Shown here one piece after another: positions 9,669 through 18,954 of a stretch of DNA of 64,000 nucleotides. A model generated the notes under the pieces. That model was given only the letters and a program-made list of their open reading frames with translations, was not told the origin of the DNA and made no database searches. The stretch spans positions 124,001 to 188,000 of the forward strand of contig CBDDGS010000043.1 in the NCBI GenBank assembly GCA_965227935.1, given 5' to 3'. Every line of letters begins with the position of its first letter. The stretch's first letter is position 1. The DNA comes from JAWPMT01 sp965227935. Lineage in GTDB: Bacteria > Bacteroidota > Bacteroidia > Cytophagales > Cyclobacteriaceae. The translations under genes were made by a program, and so were the position numbers.

Positions 9669-11069
9669 CTAATCGCTCCGCATAGCTCCGTACTTCTTCT
9701 CCCAAATACTCTCCAGATCCTCGAGGGTACGCCCTTTGGTTTCCGGAATGTACTTGATCGCGAAGATGAGTAGCAGAATAATGAAACCGGTGAAAATGAA
9801 GTAAGGCATCGAAAGGTTCCAGCTCTCACTCCTGTTCGCCTCGCTTTCAGCAATAACAGGAAAGGACCATGACACAGCCAAATTAGCTGCCCATTGCGCG
9901 GACACGGCAATGGACATGGCCATACTGCGGATTCGGTTGGGGAACATCTCCGCAAGGATCACCCACGTCACGGGGCCCAGAGACATCGCAAAGCTGGCAA
10001 TGAAAAGCAGCACACCGATCAACGAGAGGATGCCTACATTGCCCGACAGCAATGTCAAGCCCAAAATCAGGAATCCCACCATCATGCCCACAGAACCAAT
10101 GAGCAATAGCGGTCGTCGACCCAGTTTATCGACAGTGAACATCGCTATGAAGGTGAAGAGGAAATTCACTCCTGCCAACAGCACCTGCTGCTGCAGGACC
10201 TCGTCCTCTCCTATCCCCAAGGCTTGTTCGAAGATATCGGCACCGTAGTAGAGCACCGCATTGATGCCTGTAAACTGCTGAAAGATCGACAAAAAGGAGC
10301 CGATGAGAATGATGGGCAAGACGCCCTGAGCGAATGGTGATATACTAGATTGTTTCGTCGACTTCATCAGCGACTCTTTGATATCGTCCAGTTCCTTCAT
10401 TGCATTCTCCGGTCCATGGATCCTTTTCAATACGACGATCGCTTCTTCATTGTGCCCCTTCATGACCAACCAACGTGGACTTCGAGGTACCAGAAACAAC
10501 ATCAGCAGAAACAAGACGCAGGGGATCAACTCAGACCAGAACATCACCCTCCAGCCCGTCTGAATGTTTTCTTCGGTCGAGTAGCCCTGCCCTATGAAAT
10601 AAGTGGCGAGAAACACCACGAAAAAGCCAATAACGATGGCCAATTGGTAATAGCTGACAAGGTTTCCTCGACGATCCGCCGGAGCTATCTCGGCGATGTA
10701 CATAGGAGCGTTCATGGAAGCAACACCAATACCCAAGCCGCCCACTATTCTGAAAAACACAAGCAATGGCACGGACTGAGGTAGAAACTCTGGAAGTCCG
10801 GAACCCCACGCCGAAGCCGTGAAGAGTACCGCCGAGATGATGAGACTCATCTTTCGTCCCCATGCGTTGCTCAACGGTCCGGCAATGATGGCCCCAGCCA
10901 GGCATCCGAGCAGCGCACTGCTGACCACCCAGCCTTTCATGGCCCCTTCGAGTTCAAAAAATTTGCTGAAGTAAAACTGCGTGCCGTTGATGACGCCGGT
11001 ATCATATCCAAACAGAAGACCCCCTAGCGCAGCAACACAGGTAATGAGCAGTATAAGTCCTTTATTCAA
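9669..11069 (-). CDS. Sugar porter family MFS transporter
   Basis: The 466-residue protein has about 12 membrane segments and sugar-porter signatures: FGYDTGVINGTQ in helix 1, GRKMSLIIS after helix 2, RSPRWLVMKG at the end of helix 6, GINAVLYYG in helix 7 and PETKGRTLEDLE at the C-terminus. These define proton-coupled hexose/pentose symporters of the inner membrane. The start codon appears to be TTG at 11069; no upstream in-frame ATG is visible. It converges with the glycosidase gene (18 bp gap) and diverges from the marR gene across the operator region. Confidence 0.93.
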   Translation of the reverse strand: MNKGLILLITCVAALGGLLFGYDTGVINGTQFYFSKFFELEGAMKGWVVSSALLGCLAGAIIAGPLSNAWGRKMSLIISAVLFTASAWGSGLPEFLPQSVPLLVFFRIVGGLGIGVASMNAPMYIAEIAPADRRGNLVSYYQLAIVIGFFVVFLATYFIGQGYSTEENIQTGWRVMFWSELIPCVLFLLMLFLVPRSPRWLVMKGHNEEAIVVLKRIHGPENAMKELDDIKESLMKSTKQSSISPFAQGVLPIILIGSFLSIFQQFTGINAVLYYGADIFEQALGIGEDEVLQQQVLLAGVNFLFTFIAMFTVDKLGRRPLLLIGSVGMMVGFLILGLTLLSGNVGILSLIGVLLFIASFAMSLGPVTWVILAEMFPNRIRSMAMSIAVSAQWAANLAVSWSFPVIAESEANRSESWNLSMPYFIFTGFIILLLIFAIKYIPETKGRTLEDLESIWEKKYGAMRSD

Positions 11070-11208
11070 AATAGTTAGGGTTAGGTTGTATTTTCAATAT
11101 AAGTGATCACCCTAATAATCAGCCGGATCACCCACGAAATGAAGCAATTACCATTGGCCTTTGAAACTGTTGTCTTATTTGCCTCAAAAAAAGCAGGCTG
11201 AATTTTTT

Positions 11209-11251
11209 TGTAGTTAACTACATTTCTTGTAACTATGTAGTGAACTACATA
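11209..11251. promoter_or_regulatory. Tandem palindromic operators upstream of marR
   Basis: Two related palindromes lie just before the MarR-type gene: TGTAGTTAACTACA at 11209-11222 (perfect) and TATGTAGTGAACTACATA at 11234-11251. Both share the half-site TGTAGT/ACTACA and their centres are 27 bp apart. The second ends 6 bp before the marR ATG. MarR regulators bind such 14-20 bp palindromes, usually repressing their own operon. They could also affect the divergent sugar porter gene at 11069. Confidence 0.75.
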
Positions 11252-11256
11252 AATAT

Positions 11257-11748
11257 ATGACTGACGATTTTCTTCGACAACTGGGACACCTATCGCTCGC
11301 TACACGACTGAAGCGGCTAAGTGATCGCATGATCCACAGTGGCAGGGAAATGTACAAGGCACTGGAGCTGGACATAGAACCCAACTGGTACATGATATTC
11401 AAGCTGCTGCAGCAGTATGGGCGGCTTTCAGTAACGGAGATCTCCAGTCGCCTACAGCTGTCCCACCCCTCCATCATATCGATCATTGAGAAAATGACGA
11501 AAAAAGGGTTTCTGCAGACCGATCGGTGTGAGCAAGATGGCCGCAAGCAACTGGTCTCACTCACCAAAAAGGCGCTGGAAGACCTTCCATTTCTTGAAGA
11601 AGTCTGGAAGGCCGGCATTGAGGGAGTCGCCGAAATGGACTCGGCACAGGAAATACTCTCTGCGCTGGATGAGTTGGAGGACGCCATCGCCGAAAAGAGC
11701 TTTAAGGAAAGAACACTGCGACAACTCAAAATCACACAACAACCATGA
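11257..11748 (+). CDS. MarR family transcriptional regulator
   Basis: The 163-residue protein has the winged-helix core LSVTEISSRLQLSHPSIISIIEKMTKKGFL at about residues 65-95, followed by the wing DGRKQLVSLTKKA, flanked by dimerisation helices. These are MarR features. It overlaps the downstream decarboxylase by 4 bp (ATGA), so it is the first gene of an operon with a decarboxylase and an acetyltransferase. Two palindromes within 50 bp upstream suggest autorepression relieved by a small ligand, perhaps an amino acid or amine (inference). Confidence 0.92.
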   Translation: MTDDFLRQLGHLSLATRLKRLSDRMIHSGREMYKALELDIEPNWYMIFKLLQQYGRLSVTEISSRLQLSHPSIISIIEKMTKKGFLQTDRCEQDGRKQLVSLTKKALEDLPFLEEVWKAGIEGVAEMDSAQEILSALDELEDAIAEKSFKERTLRQLKITQQP

Positions 11749-13220
11749 AATCCCTCGATCAATCACTACCTGCATTCGAGAAGCTGCTCGATAAGACACG
11801 AGACATCATCATCGAGCGAAAGCGTGACATGGAGTCCGCCAAAGCATTTTCTGGGGTCACTCCCTACCAGATCAAGGAATGGATGGACGAGCCCATCCCT
11901 GACGAAGGCCTTGAACCCGAAGCGCTGCTGGACTTCGTGAAGGAAAAGGTCGTCGACACCGCGACGATGAATATGGCCCCTAACATGTATGCTTATGTGA
12001 TGGCAGGAGGTACGCAAATCTCCATTCTGGCGGAGATGATCGCTGTGACCCTCAACCAGAATGTAGGCAAGTGGCATCTGGCTCCTGTTATGACAGAAAT
12101 GGAGCAACAGGTGATCAAATGGGGAGGAGAATTCATTGGGTATAGCTCCGATGCAGCAGGTGCGCTTGTCAGTGGTGGCAGCGCGGCCAATCTTACAGCG
12201 CTAACCGTAGCGCGCAACAATTTCTTTAGGGAGGAGGCCATCGGTCGGACCGGTCTCTTTACCCAGCAGCCTTTCACCGTTTACGCATCGACGGAGACCC
12301 ACAATTGCGTCGACAAAAGCATAGACCTGCTGGGTATTGGCACAGAACAGTACCGCCAAATACCTGTATTGGAGGACTTCACCATTGATGTGGCCGCCCT
12401 CCGTCAGCAAATAGCAGATGACATTCTACTGGGTTACAGGCCCTTTTGCCTCATTGGCAACGCCGGTACTGTCAACACGGGTGCAATAGACCCGCTACAG
12501 GAGCTGGCAGGGATTGCCCGAGAACATGGTATGTGGTTTCACGTGGACGGAGCGTATGGCGCGCTTGCTGCCGCAGTACCAAAACTCAAGCCTCTCTACA
12601 GGGGAATCGAGTTGGCAGATTCCATCGCGCTTGACTTCCACAAGTGGTTGTACCAGCCTTTCGAAGCAGGCTGTACGCTCGTCCGCAACTGGGAACAACT
12701 GAATAAGACCTATTGGAAGAAGGCCTCGTACCTCGCCTCTGATAAGAAAGAGGACGGCCGCCGCGACTTCAACGAACATCAGTTTCAACTGTCGCGCAAT
12801 GCCAAAGCCTTGAAGATTTGGATGACTTTCAAAGCTCACGGCAGGCAGCAGCTCGTTGATATGATCGAAAAGGATGTCGACCTTACAGCCTATCTGGCTG
12901 ACACCGTGGACAAAGCCGACGACTTTAGGCTTAGTTCCGGACCCAGTCTTGGCATCACGTGTTTCCAATACACCGGCGACCTCGCTGCAAGTGACGCAAC
13001 TGCTATTGCAGAACTTAATCGCGCCATCATTCCTGCATTAGAAGCGGATGGCCGGGTCTTCATTACCGGTACCTCGCTCCATGACACTGCCGTGATCCGC
13101 GCATGCCTGATCAATCATCGGCTGCAGAAAAAGAACATCGACTACCTCGTCTATGTGATTCGTGAAGTAGGGCAAAAAGTGTTGGCTCGTGAGCGACAGG
13201 GTACACATCAGGAAAGCTGA
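11745..13220 (+). CDS. PLP-dependent group II amino acid decarboxylase
   Basis: The 491-residue protein has the fold and motifs of group II decarboxylases (aromatic amino acid, glutamate, 2,4-diaminobutyrate types): GGSAANLTALTVARN, HVDGAYGA (cofactor aspartate) and DFHKWLYQP with the Schiff-base lysine at residue 300. The reaction is release of CO2 from an amino acid to give an amine. The substrate cannot be read from sequence. It lies between marR and a GNAT acetyltransferase, overlapping both, so the amine may be N-acetylated or sensed by MarR. Confidence 0.9.
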   Translation: MKSLDQSLPAFEKLLDKTRDIIIERKRDMESAKAFSGVTPYQIKEWMDEPIPDEGLEPEALLDFVKEKVVDTATMNMAPNMYAYVMAGGTQISILAEMIAVTLNQNVGKWHLAPVMTEMEQQVIKWGGEFIGYSSDAAGALVSGGSAANLTALTVARNNFFREEAIGRTGLFTQQPFTVYASTETHNCVDKSIDLLGIGTEQYRQIPVLEDFTIDVAALRQQIADDILLGYRPFCLIGNAGTVNTGAIDPLQELAGIAREHGMWFHVDGAYGALAAAVPKLKPLYRGIELADSIALDFHKWLYQPFEAGCTLVRNWEQLNKTYWKKASYLASDKKEDGRRDFNEHQFQLSRNAKALKIWMTFKAHGRQQLVDMIEKDVDLTAYLADTVDKADDFRLSSGPSLGITCFQYTGDLAASDATAIAELNRAIIPALEADGRVFITGTSLHDTAVIRACLINHRLQKKNIDYLVYVIREVGQKVLARERQGTHQES

Positions 13221-13683
13221 ATCGGCCGACGCGGAAAGCATCTGGCAAATCATAGCTGAAGTCATCCAAAAAGGTGACACCTACGTATTCGCCCCCGATT
13301 CCCCACGAGAGGAAATGCTGGCATACTGGTTGGGATCCGATAAGCACGCTTATGTCGCCACTCAAGGGGATGTCGTCATAGGCACTTACGTCCTGAAAGA
13401 CAATCAGCCAGGGCTTGGCGCGCACATCGCGAATGGCTCGTACATGGTAGCGTCATCAGCCCGTGGCATGGGTGTCGGCAGGGCCATGGGGGAGCATTCG
13501 CTGACAGCAGCTCGTGATCTGGGCTACCACGCACTACAGTTCAATATCGTCATTGCGTCAAACGAACCGGCCGTCAGGCTCTGGAAGCAGTTGGGATTTC
13601 ATACCATAGGCACGATTCCTGACGCATTCCGGCACCAACAACTGGGGCTGGTGGATGCCCATATTATGTATAGAAAGCTGTAA
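13189..13683 (+). CDS. GNAT family N-acetyltransferase
   Basis: The 164-residue protein starts at GTG 13189, inside the last 32 bp of the decarboxylase gene. It has the GNAT acetyl-CoA loop (ASSARGMGVGRAMGEHSL, the R/Q-x-x-G-x-G/A pattern) and the conserved NEPAVRLWKQLGF motif in the C-terminal half. It transfers an acetyl group to an amine. Coupling to a decarboxylase suggests the amine product as substrate (inference). Confidence 0.88.
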   Translation: MSDRVHIRKAESADAESIWQIIAEVIQKGDTYVFAPDSPREEMLAYWLGSDKHAYVATQGDVVIGTYVLKDNQPGLGAHIANGSYMVASSARGMGVGRAMGEHSLTAARDLGYHALQFNIVIASNEPAVRLWKQLGFHTIGTIPDAFRHQQLGLVDAHIMYRKL

Positions 13684-14070
13684 CTGCCCCGAAAATACCC
13701 CGGCGCATCAGGTAAAAATCGTTGCAATTCTTTCAACACTGCCTTTTGAGTCTTCCATCCGGACGAAGCGAATGGACGGCGCTTGAACGACATTTTTCAA
13801 TGCAAGCAAAAACCCGGAATGAGTTAAGTGAATATTCTGAAATATTCACATTCATTGACATAATATTTGTCATTATCATATTAGCAAAGACGAATATATT
13901 GTATTCGTGACTTTGAATTGGACACTTTCTCAATAGGTTCCATATAACTGCATTTAATATCAGTGTATTTTCAAACAAAGCCCCATCAAAATAAAAATAG
14001 TGGAATAATTATCATGCATTATTGAATAAGATAATATCCAAATCTTCATTTGTTGCAATTATCACAACTT
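13684..14070. promoter_or_regulatory. AT-rich intergenic region upstream of the TonB receptor, with inverted repeats
   Basis: No gene is apparent in this 387 bp stretch, which is clearly AT-richer than its neighbours. A perfect inverted repeat GTGAATATT/AATATTCAC with a 4 bp spacer lies at 13828-13849. A smaller one, TGACA/TGTCA, lies at 13856-13872. These are candidate regulator sites for the receptor operon that starts at 14071. The regulator is unknown. Confidence 0.45.
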
Positions 14071-17000
14071 ATGAAGATGCCTATGAGAAAGCTTACTACG
14101 CTATTAATGATGTGCACCCTACTAGCCACCCTTAGCTGGCAGGCCAACGCACAGTCCACGGTCACAGGAGTGATCAAAGACCAGACGGGAGAGACGCTCC
14201 CGGGGGTCAACGTACTCATCAAAGGTACGGCAACAGGGGCCATTACGGATGCTGATGGCAAATACGCAGTTTCTGCTCCAACCGACGCCACCCTGGTATT
14301 CTCTTCTATCGGTTTTGAAACCCAGGAAGTGCCAGTCAACGGACAGTTCACCATCGATCTCGCGCTGGCGCCCAGTACGGCGAAACTGGCGGAGATTGTA
14401 GTGGTTGGATCCCGGTCCGAAGGAAGGACAAAGCTGGAGACACCAGCACCAGTTGACATCATTGATGTGCAGGAAATGGCCGCAGCCTCTCCTCAGCTAG
14501 ACCTGGGGCAGTTGCTGGTGGCTACCGCACCATCGTTCAATGCCGTCAGGTCGCAAGGCGGGGATCTAAGCTCACACGTAGATCCACCCACATTGCGAGG
14601 TCTGGCCCCCAACCAAATGCTCGTATTGATCAATGGCAAGCGAAGACATACCTCTGCCCTGCTTAACTCGTCTCAGACCGGTACCTACGCCAATGCGGTG
14701 GATATGAGCTTCATCCCCTCGGCAGCTGTCGAGAGAGTGGAGATATTGCGTGATGGCGCTGCTGCCCAGTACGGATCAGATGCCATTGCCGGAGTCATGA
14801 ACATTGTCCTCAAGGAGTCTGCAGGCAAATTGACAGGCAACCTCACCGTGGGAGGGTATCCCAATATGTCAACGCCCAAATTCGAAAACGACTACGGAGG
14901 GCTGACTGCTGGAGAACAAATACTGCAGGACGAGATCCCAACAGGTTGGGATGGCGAGAGCTACCAGTTCGATGCCAACTACGGATTCAACCTCGGCTCC
15001 AAAGGTTTCTTGAATATCACAGGCCTTTTGCGACAGGATCGCCCCACGGTACGCGCTACGGTACTGGATTACGCCCGGTATAGCACCTACAACAGCAGCT
15101 ACCTCAACAATGAGCGGACCGGCCCAGAGGGGAATCCCATGATCACAAACCCCGAGCTGCTGATCGCCCAGGCAAATGGTGACTACAATGGGTTCACCGC
15201 CGACGAACTCACTACCAACGTCGGCCTGATGGAGGCTCGCGGCATTCGCCAATACGATGTCGCCTCTTATCAGGGGATGCCGGCCGTCAATATGGGTACC
15301 ATGGGCTTCAACATGGGCATAGACATTACTCCGGACTTTGAATTCTATGCCAATGGGCGATATCAGCTTCAAGAACATTGAGGGCTTCAGCTGCTATTAT
15401 CGGTCACCTTCCTGGAATAGTCGTGCCGGGGCAGCTGGTCTTTATCCCAACGGTTTCCGACCGCAGATGACGACAGACCAATCCAACATCTATGTGACGA
15501 CGGGGGTGAACGGCAAGATCGGTGATTACCGGGTGGACATCAGCAACACCTTCGGCCAAAATTCCATGAACATTGGTATGATCAACACGATCAACGTAAC
15601 GCATGGCGACCTGTCACCCGTGGAGATGGACCTGGGGAACCATGCCTTCTGGCAGAATACCTCCAATGTCGACGTATCTCGGTTTTTCGACGAGGTTCTG
15701 GAAGGTATGAACGTCGGAGCAGGAGTGGAAATGCGGGTAGAAAACTACAGCATCAGCGAAGGGCAGCCTGAAGCCTATGGGGCCAGTGACATCGCGGGCA
15801 TTTACTACGCCTCTCAGCCCAATGAGCTGCTGGTAGGTCCTGATGGCATGCCGATTGAAAATCACAACTCCACGCCCATCGTAGACGACAAAGGCTGTCC
15901 TCTGGTCGTGCAGCCATGGGATAGCGACGGCACGTTGGTGAAAAACTATTCACAGGGCAACCAGTGCTTTACCGGCTTCAGTTCAGACAATGAGGCCAAC
16001 GAGTTTCGTACGGTCACCGGGGCTTACCTCGACGTAGAACTCGACATCACCAAATCGCTGCTACTAGCAGGGGCCGCGAGGGTTGAAAACTATAGTGATT
16101 TTGGCAACGTCCTGACAGGAAAGGTCGCCGCCCGCTATTCCATCACCGATGGCATTGCCTTCCGCGGATCTTTCAGCACAGGCTTTCGGGCACCCTCACT
16201 GCAGGAGCTGAACTACTCTCACACGTTTACCTACTTTGTCAACACCATTCCGGCTGATGCCACCATCTACCCCAACAGGAGCTCTGAAGCCCGGGTCATC
16301 GGCATAGGAGCGTTGCAGGAGGAGACTTCCGAAAATATCAGCTTCGGCTTTGCCGCCCAGTTGATCGACGGATTGAGCCTCAGTGTGGATGCCTACAAGA
16401 TCACGATCGAAGATCGCATATTCCAGACAGATCCGTTCGTTGCTGCCGAAGCGCCGGCCCTGGCACCGCTCATCGGCGATGGCGAAGCCCAGTTCCGAAT
16501 CAACGGCGGAACGATTTCTACGAAGGGGCTTGAGATCGTCGCCAATTACTCCACCCTTCTGGGCAATGGTGAGTTTGGAGCGACAATCGCCGCGACCTTC
16601 AGAGACAATGAATTCGAGGAAGCCACAGTACCCGATCTCAACACTGTCTTGACGGATGAAGAATTGGCGGCCAAGTACGTGCAGCGAGGCAGCATCGCGC
16701 AGTTCGAGACGGGAACTCCCAGCTCGCGATTGATCGGAACGTTCACCTACAAAATTGGCAAGTTGGGATTCATGGTGCGGCCCAGTTACTTCGGTGAGGT
16801 CACCACGAGGCAAAATGACTTGAGCAACATCAAGGACATCGATGCCGATTACAACATCTACACGGAGACCATCCCCAACCTCCTCGACGCAGAGGGCAAT
16901 CCGGTCATCGAGTATGCCGACCAAACGTATGGCGCTGAGGTGGTTGTCGACCTGGGCATATCCTATCAGCTCACTCCTAACCTATCGCTCACTGCTGGAG

Positions 17001-17128
17001 GTAGCAACGTCTTCAACAATCTGCCCGACGTGATCAGGTATGAAAACAGAGACTTTGGCCTCTACTCCAACTACCAGCAAGGTTCCGGTGGCGCCTACTA
17101 CTTCGCAAGAATGGGCTTTTCATTTTAA
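14071..17128 (+). pseudogene. TonB-dependent receptor interrupted by a one-base frameshift
   Basis: The ATG at 14071 begins a signal peptide ending in QANAQ. A carboxypeptidase-like repeat (GVIKDQTGETLPGVNVLIKG) follows, then a plug domain (PPTLRGLAPNQMLVLINGKR, VERVEILRDGAAAQYGSDAI) and a long beta-barrel ending in the outer-membrane signature MGFSF. The frame breaks at a GGG run (15355-15357). Removing one G joins AAT to GGC-GAT-ATC-AGC-TTC-AAG and restores a reading frame of about 1018 residues. Both halves are otherwise free of stops, so this is a recent mutation, a phase-variable state or a sequencing error. The receptor would import a substrate across the outer membrane using TonB. A lipoprotein, aminotransferase and transporter follow. 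Confidence 0.82.
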
Positions 17129-17148
17129 GACACTGATTGACTACAAAC

Positions 17149-17661
17149 ATGAAAACTGTTAACATCAAAATCATAGTTGCTCTCATCGCAGTGCTGTCCA
17201 TAGCGCTCAGTTCCTGCGAGCAGGAGAGTTTTGAACCACTTCTTACCACCGAGATAGGAGCAGGTACATTGACGGACTTCCAGGCCTATACATTGGGAGA
17301 AATGGCCGGGGACTCCCTGAATGGCAGAGTCGTCTTCTGGCGAGCGATCGACGGCAAAACGCTTGTACAGCTGTCCCTCTACAAAGTGGGAGATGAGGAA
17401 ATGCCCACGGCCATTGTGGGTGGGCCTACGGATAGCTCGACGACTACACTCATGGACCTTTACACCGTTGCGAATACAGGTGAGGGATACGATTTCGGGG
17501 AGTTCTCCACGAGCAAATACTTCGTCATCGACGATGTGGACTTCTACGACGGACTGTCGGAACTGGACGCCCACGTGGTCGTGTATGCCGACAATACGCT
17601 CGGTAGCATCAGGACGCAAGGTGACATAGGAATGAATGCAGATCCAGTGGACTCCAACTAA
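17149..17661 (+). CDS. Lipoprotein of unknown function after the TonB receptor
   Basis: The ATG at 17149 gives a lipoprotein signal peptide with lipobox ALSSC; 170 residues. The rest is a beta-rich domain without a family I recognise (TLGEMAGDSLNGRVVFWR, DAHVVVYADN). It lies 20 bp after the TonB receptor, so it is probably cotranscribed and may be its surface or periplasmic partner. It is too short to be a SusD-like protein. Confidence 0.7.
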   Translation: MKTVNIKIIVALIAVLSIALSSCEQESFEPLLTTEIGAGTLTDFQAYTLGEMAGDSLNGRVVFWRAIDGKTLVQLSLYKVGDEEMPTAIVGGPTDSSTTTLMDLYTVANTGEGYDFGEFSTSKYFVIDDVDFYDGLSELDAHVVVYADNTLGSIRTQGDIGMNADPVDSN

Positions 17662-17687
17662 ACCATTGGGAGCCAAAACCAATTCCT

Positions 17688-18869
17688 ATGAACCATTCCA
17701 TCAATAGAAGAACACTGCTAAAGAAAGCAGCCCTGGCGGCTGGCGGCGCCACTTTCGGTGCCGCCCTCCCTTGGGGAGCAGTGGCGACACCGAGGCTTGG
17801 CAGAGAGCCCTTTTGGTACAATACGCCAAGGGCGCTTGTCCGACCTTTTCCATACAGCGACTATCCGCTGAAAGCGAAACTCAACGCCAACGAGAACAAG
17901 TTTGGACCCTCCACCCTCGCCAAAGACGCGATCATCCAATACGCCGGGAAGGGCAATTTGTATGCGCACAAAGAGGTCATGGAGCTCATGGCCCTCATTG
18001 CCGAAAAGGAGGGCGTAAAGCCAGAACAGGTGATACTGGGGCCCGGGTCGACCGACCTGCTGGAGAAGATCGCCGTCATGTCATTTATGGATGGCAAGGG
18101 CAATGTGATCTCTGCAGATCCGGCCTACATGTCGGTCGTCAGGTCCGCCCAGCGTGTGGGGGCCCAGTGGAAGAACATCGCCTCCAAACCAGACTGGTCA
18201 CATGACCTGGACGCCATGTACGCAGCGATCGATGCGGACACCCGCTTGATCTACGTCTGCAATCCCAACAACCCAACCGGGGCACCGACAGACGGTACCC
18301 AACTGCGGAAGTTTTGCTCGAAGGCGTCTGAAAAAGCGCCGGTCTTCGTCGATGAGGCCTACCTCGAGTTCATGCCCGCCGACCAACAGCAAAGCATGGT
18401 CGGCTTGGTCAGTGAAGGAAAAGATGTCATCCTCTCGAGGACGTTCTCTAAAATTCACGGCATGGCGGGTTTGAGAATCGGCTACGTCGTCGCCAAGGAA
18501 GAGCGCATAGAAGCCATCAACAATGTGCTACGCTCGTCCTACAACCTGGCGCTTACCTCGCTCAAAGCGGCGATGGCCAGCATGACCGACCAGGCATATC
18601 TGGCCATGTGCCATGAGAAAAACCTGGAGGCCAAGGATTATGTGTACACCGAGTTTGAGGCGATGGGCATCGACTACATCCCCTCAGCTACCAGTTTCAT
18701 TTTGTTTCCACTGGCGATCGACGGTGAAGCTTATATGAAGGGCATGTACGAAAAAGGGGTCGGCGTCCGACTCTTCGAGATCGATGGTAAGCCCTGGGGT
18801 CGCGTCAGTATGGGCACCAAGGACGAAGTCAAACTATTTACAAAAACCTTGAAGCAAGTCATCGCCTGA
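17688..18869 (+). CDS. Tat-exported PLP-dependent aminotransferase, HisC-like
   Basis: The N-terminus carries a twin-arginine signal (NRRTLLKKAALAAGGATFGA), predicting export of a folded cofactor-loaded enzyme. The mature part is a class I/II aminotransferase close to histidinol-phosphate aminotransferases: NENKFGPS, YVCNPNNPTGAP, FVDEAYLEF and SRTFSKIHGMAGLRIGY with the PLP lysine at residue 255. A periplasmic location argues against histidine biosynthesis and for processing of an imported amino compound. It sits 26 bp after the lipoprotein gene and upstream of an AEC transporter. The total length of 393 residues is normal for the family plus a signal peptide. Confidence 0.88.
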   Translation: MNHSINRRTLLKKAALAAGGATFGAALPWGAVATPRLGREPFWYNTPRALVRPFPYSDYPLKAKLNANENKFGPSTLAKDAIIQYAGKGNLYAHKEVMELMALIAEKEGVKPEQVILGPGSTDLLEKIAVMSFMDGKGNVISADPAYMSVVRSAQRVGAQWKNIASKPDWSHDLDAMYAAIDADTRLIYVCNPNNPTGAPTDGTQLRKFCSKASEKAPVFVDEAYLEFMPADQQQSMVGLVSEGKDVILSRTFSKIHGMAGLRIGYVVAKEERIEAINNVLRSSYNLALTSLKAAMASMTDQAYLAMCHEKNLEAKDYVYTEFEAMGIDYIPSATSFILFPLAIDGEAYMKGMYEKGVGVRLFEIDGKPWGRVSMGTKDEVKLFTKTLKQVIA

Positions 18870-18954
18870 CTTTCTTCATTCATAGTGGATTGGGAGGTCG
18901 TCAATGGTCGGCCCCCAGTCTTTTTCTCTAACACCTTCCCAAACACTTCTCGAG

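Noticed and set aside
15338..15381. Programmed ribosomal frameshifting in the TonB receptor
   Set aside because: There is no slippery heptamer or downstream structure visible at the GGG run. Mutation or sequencing error is simpler.
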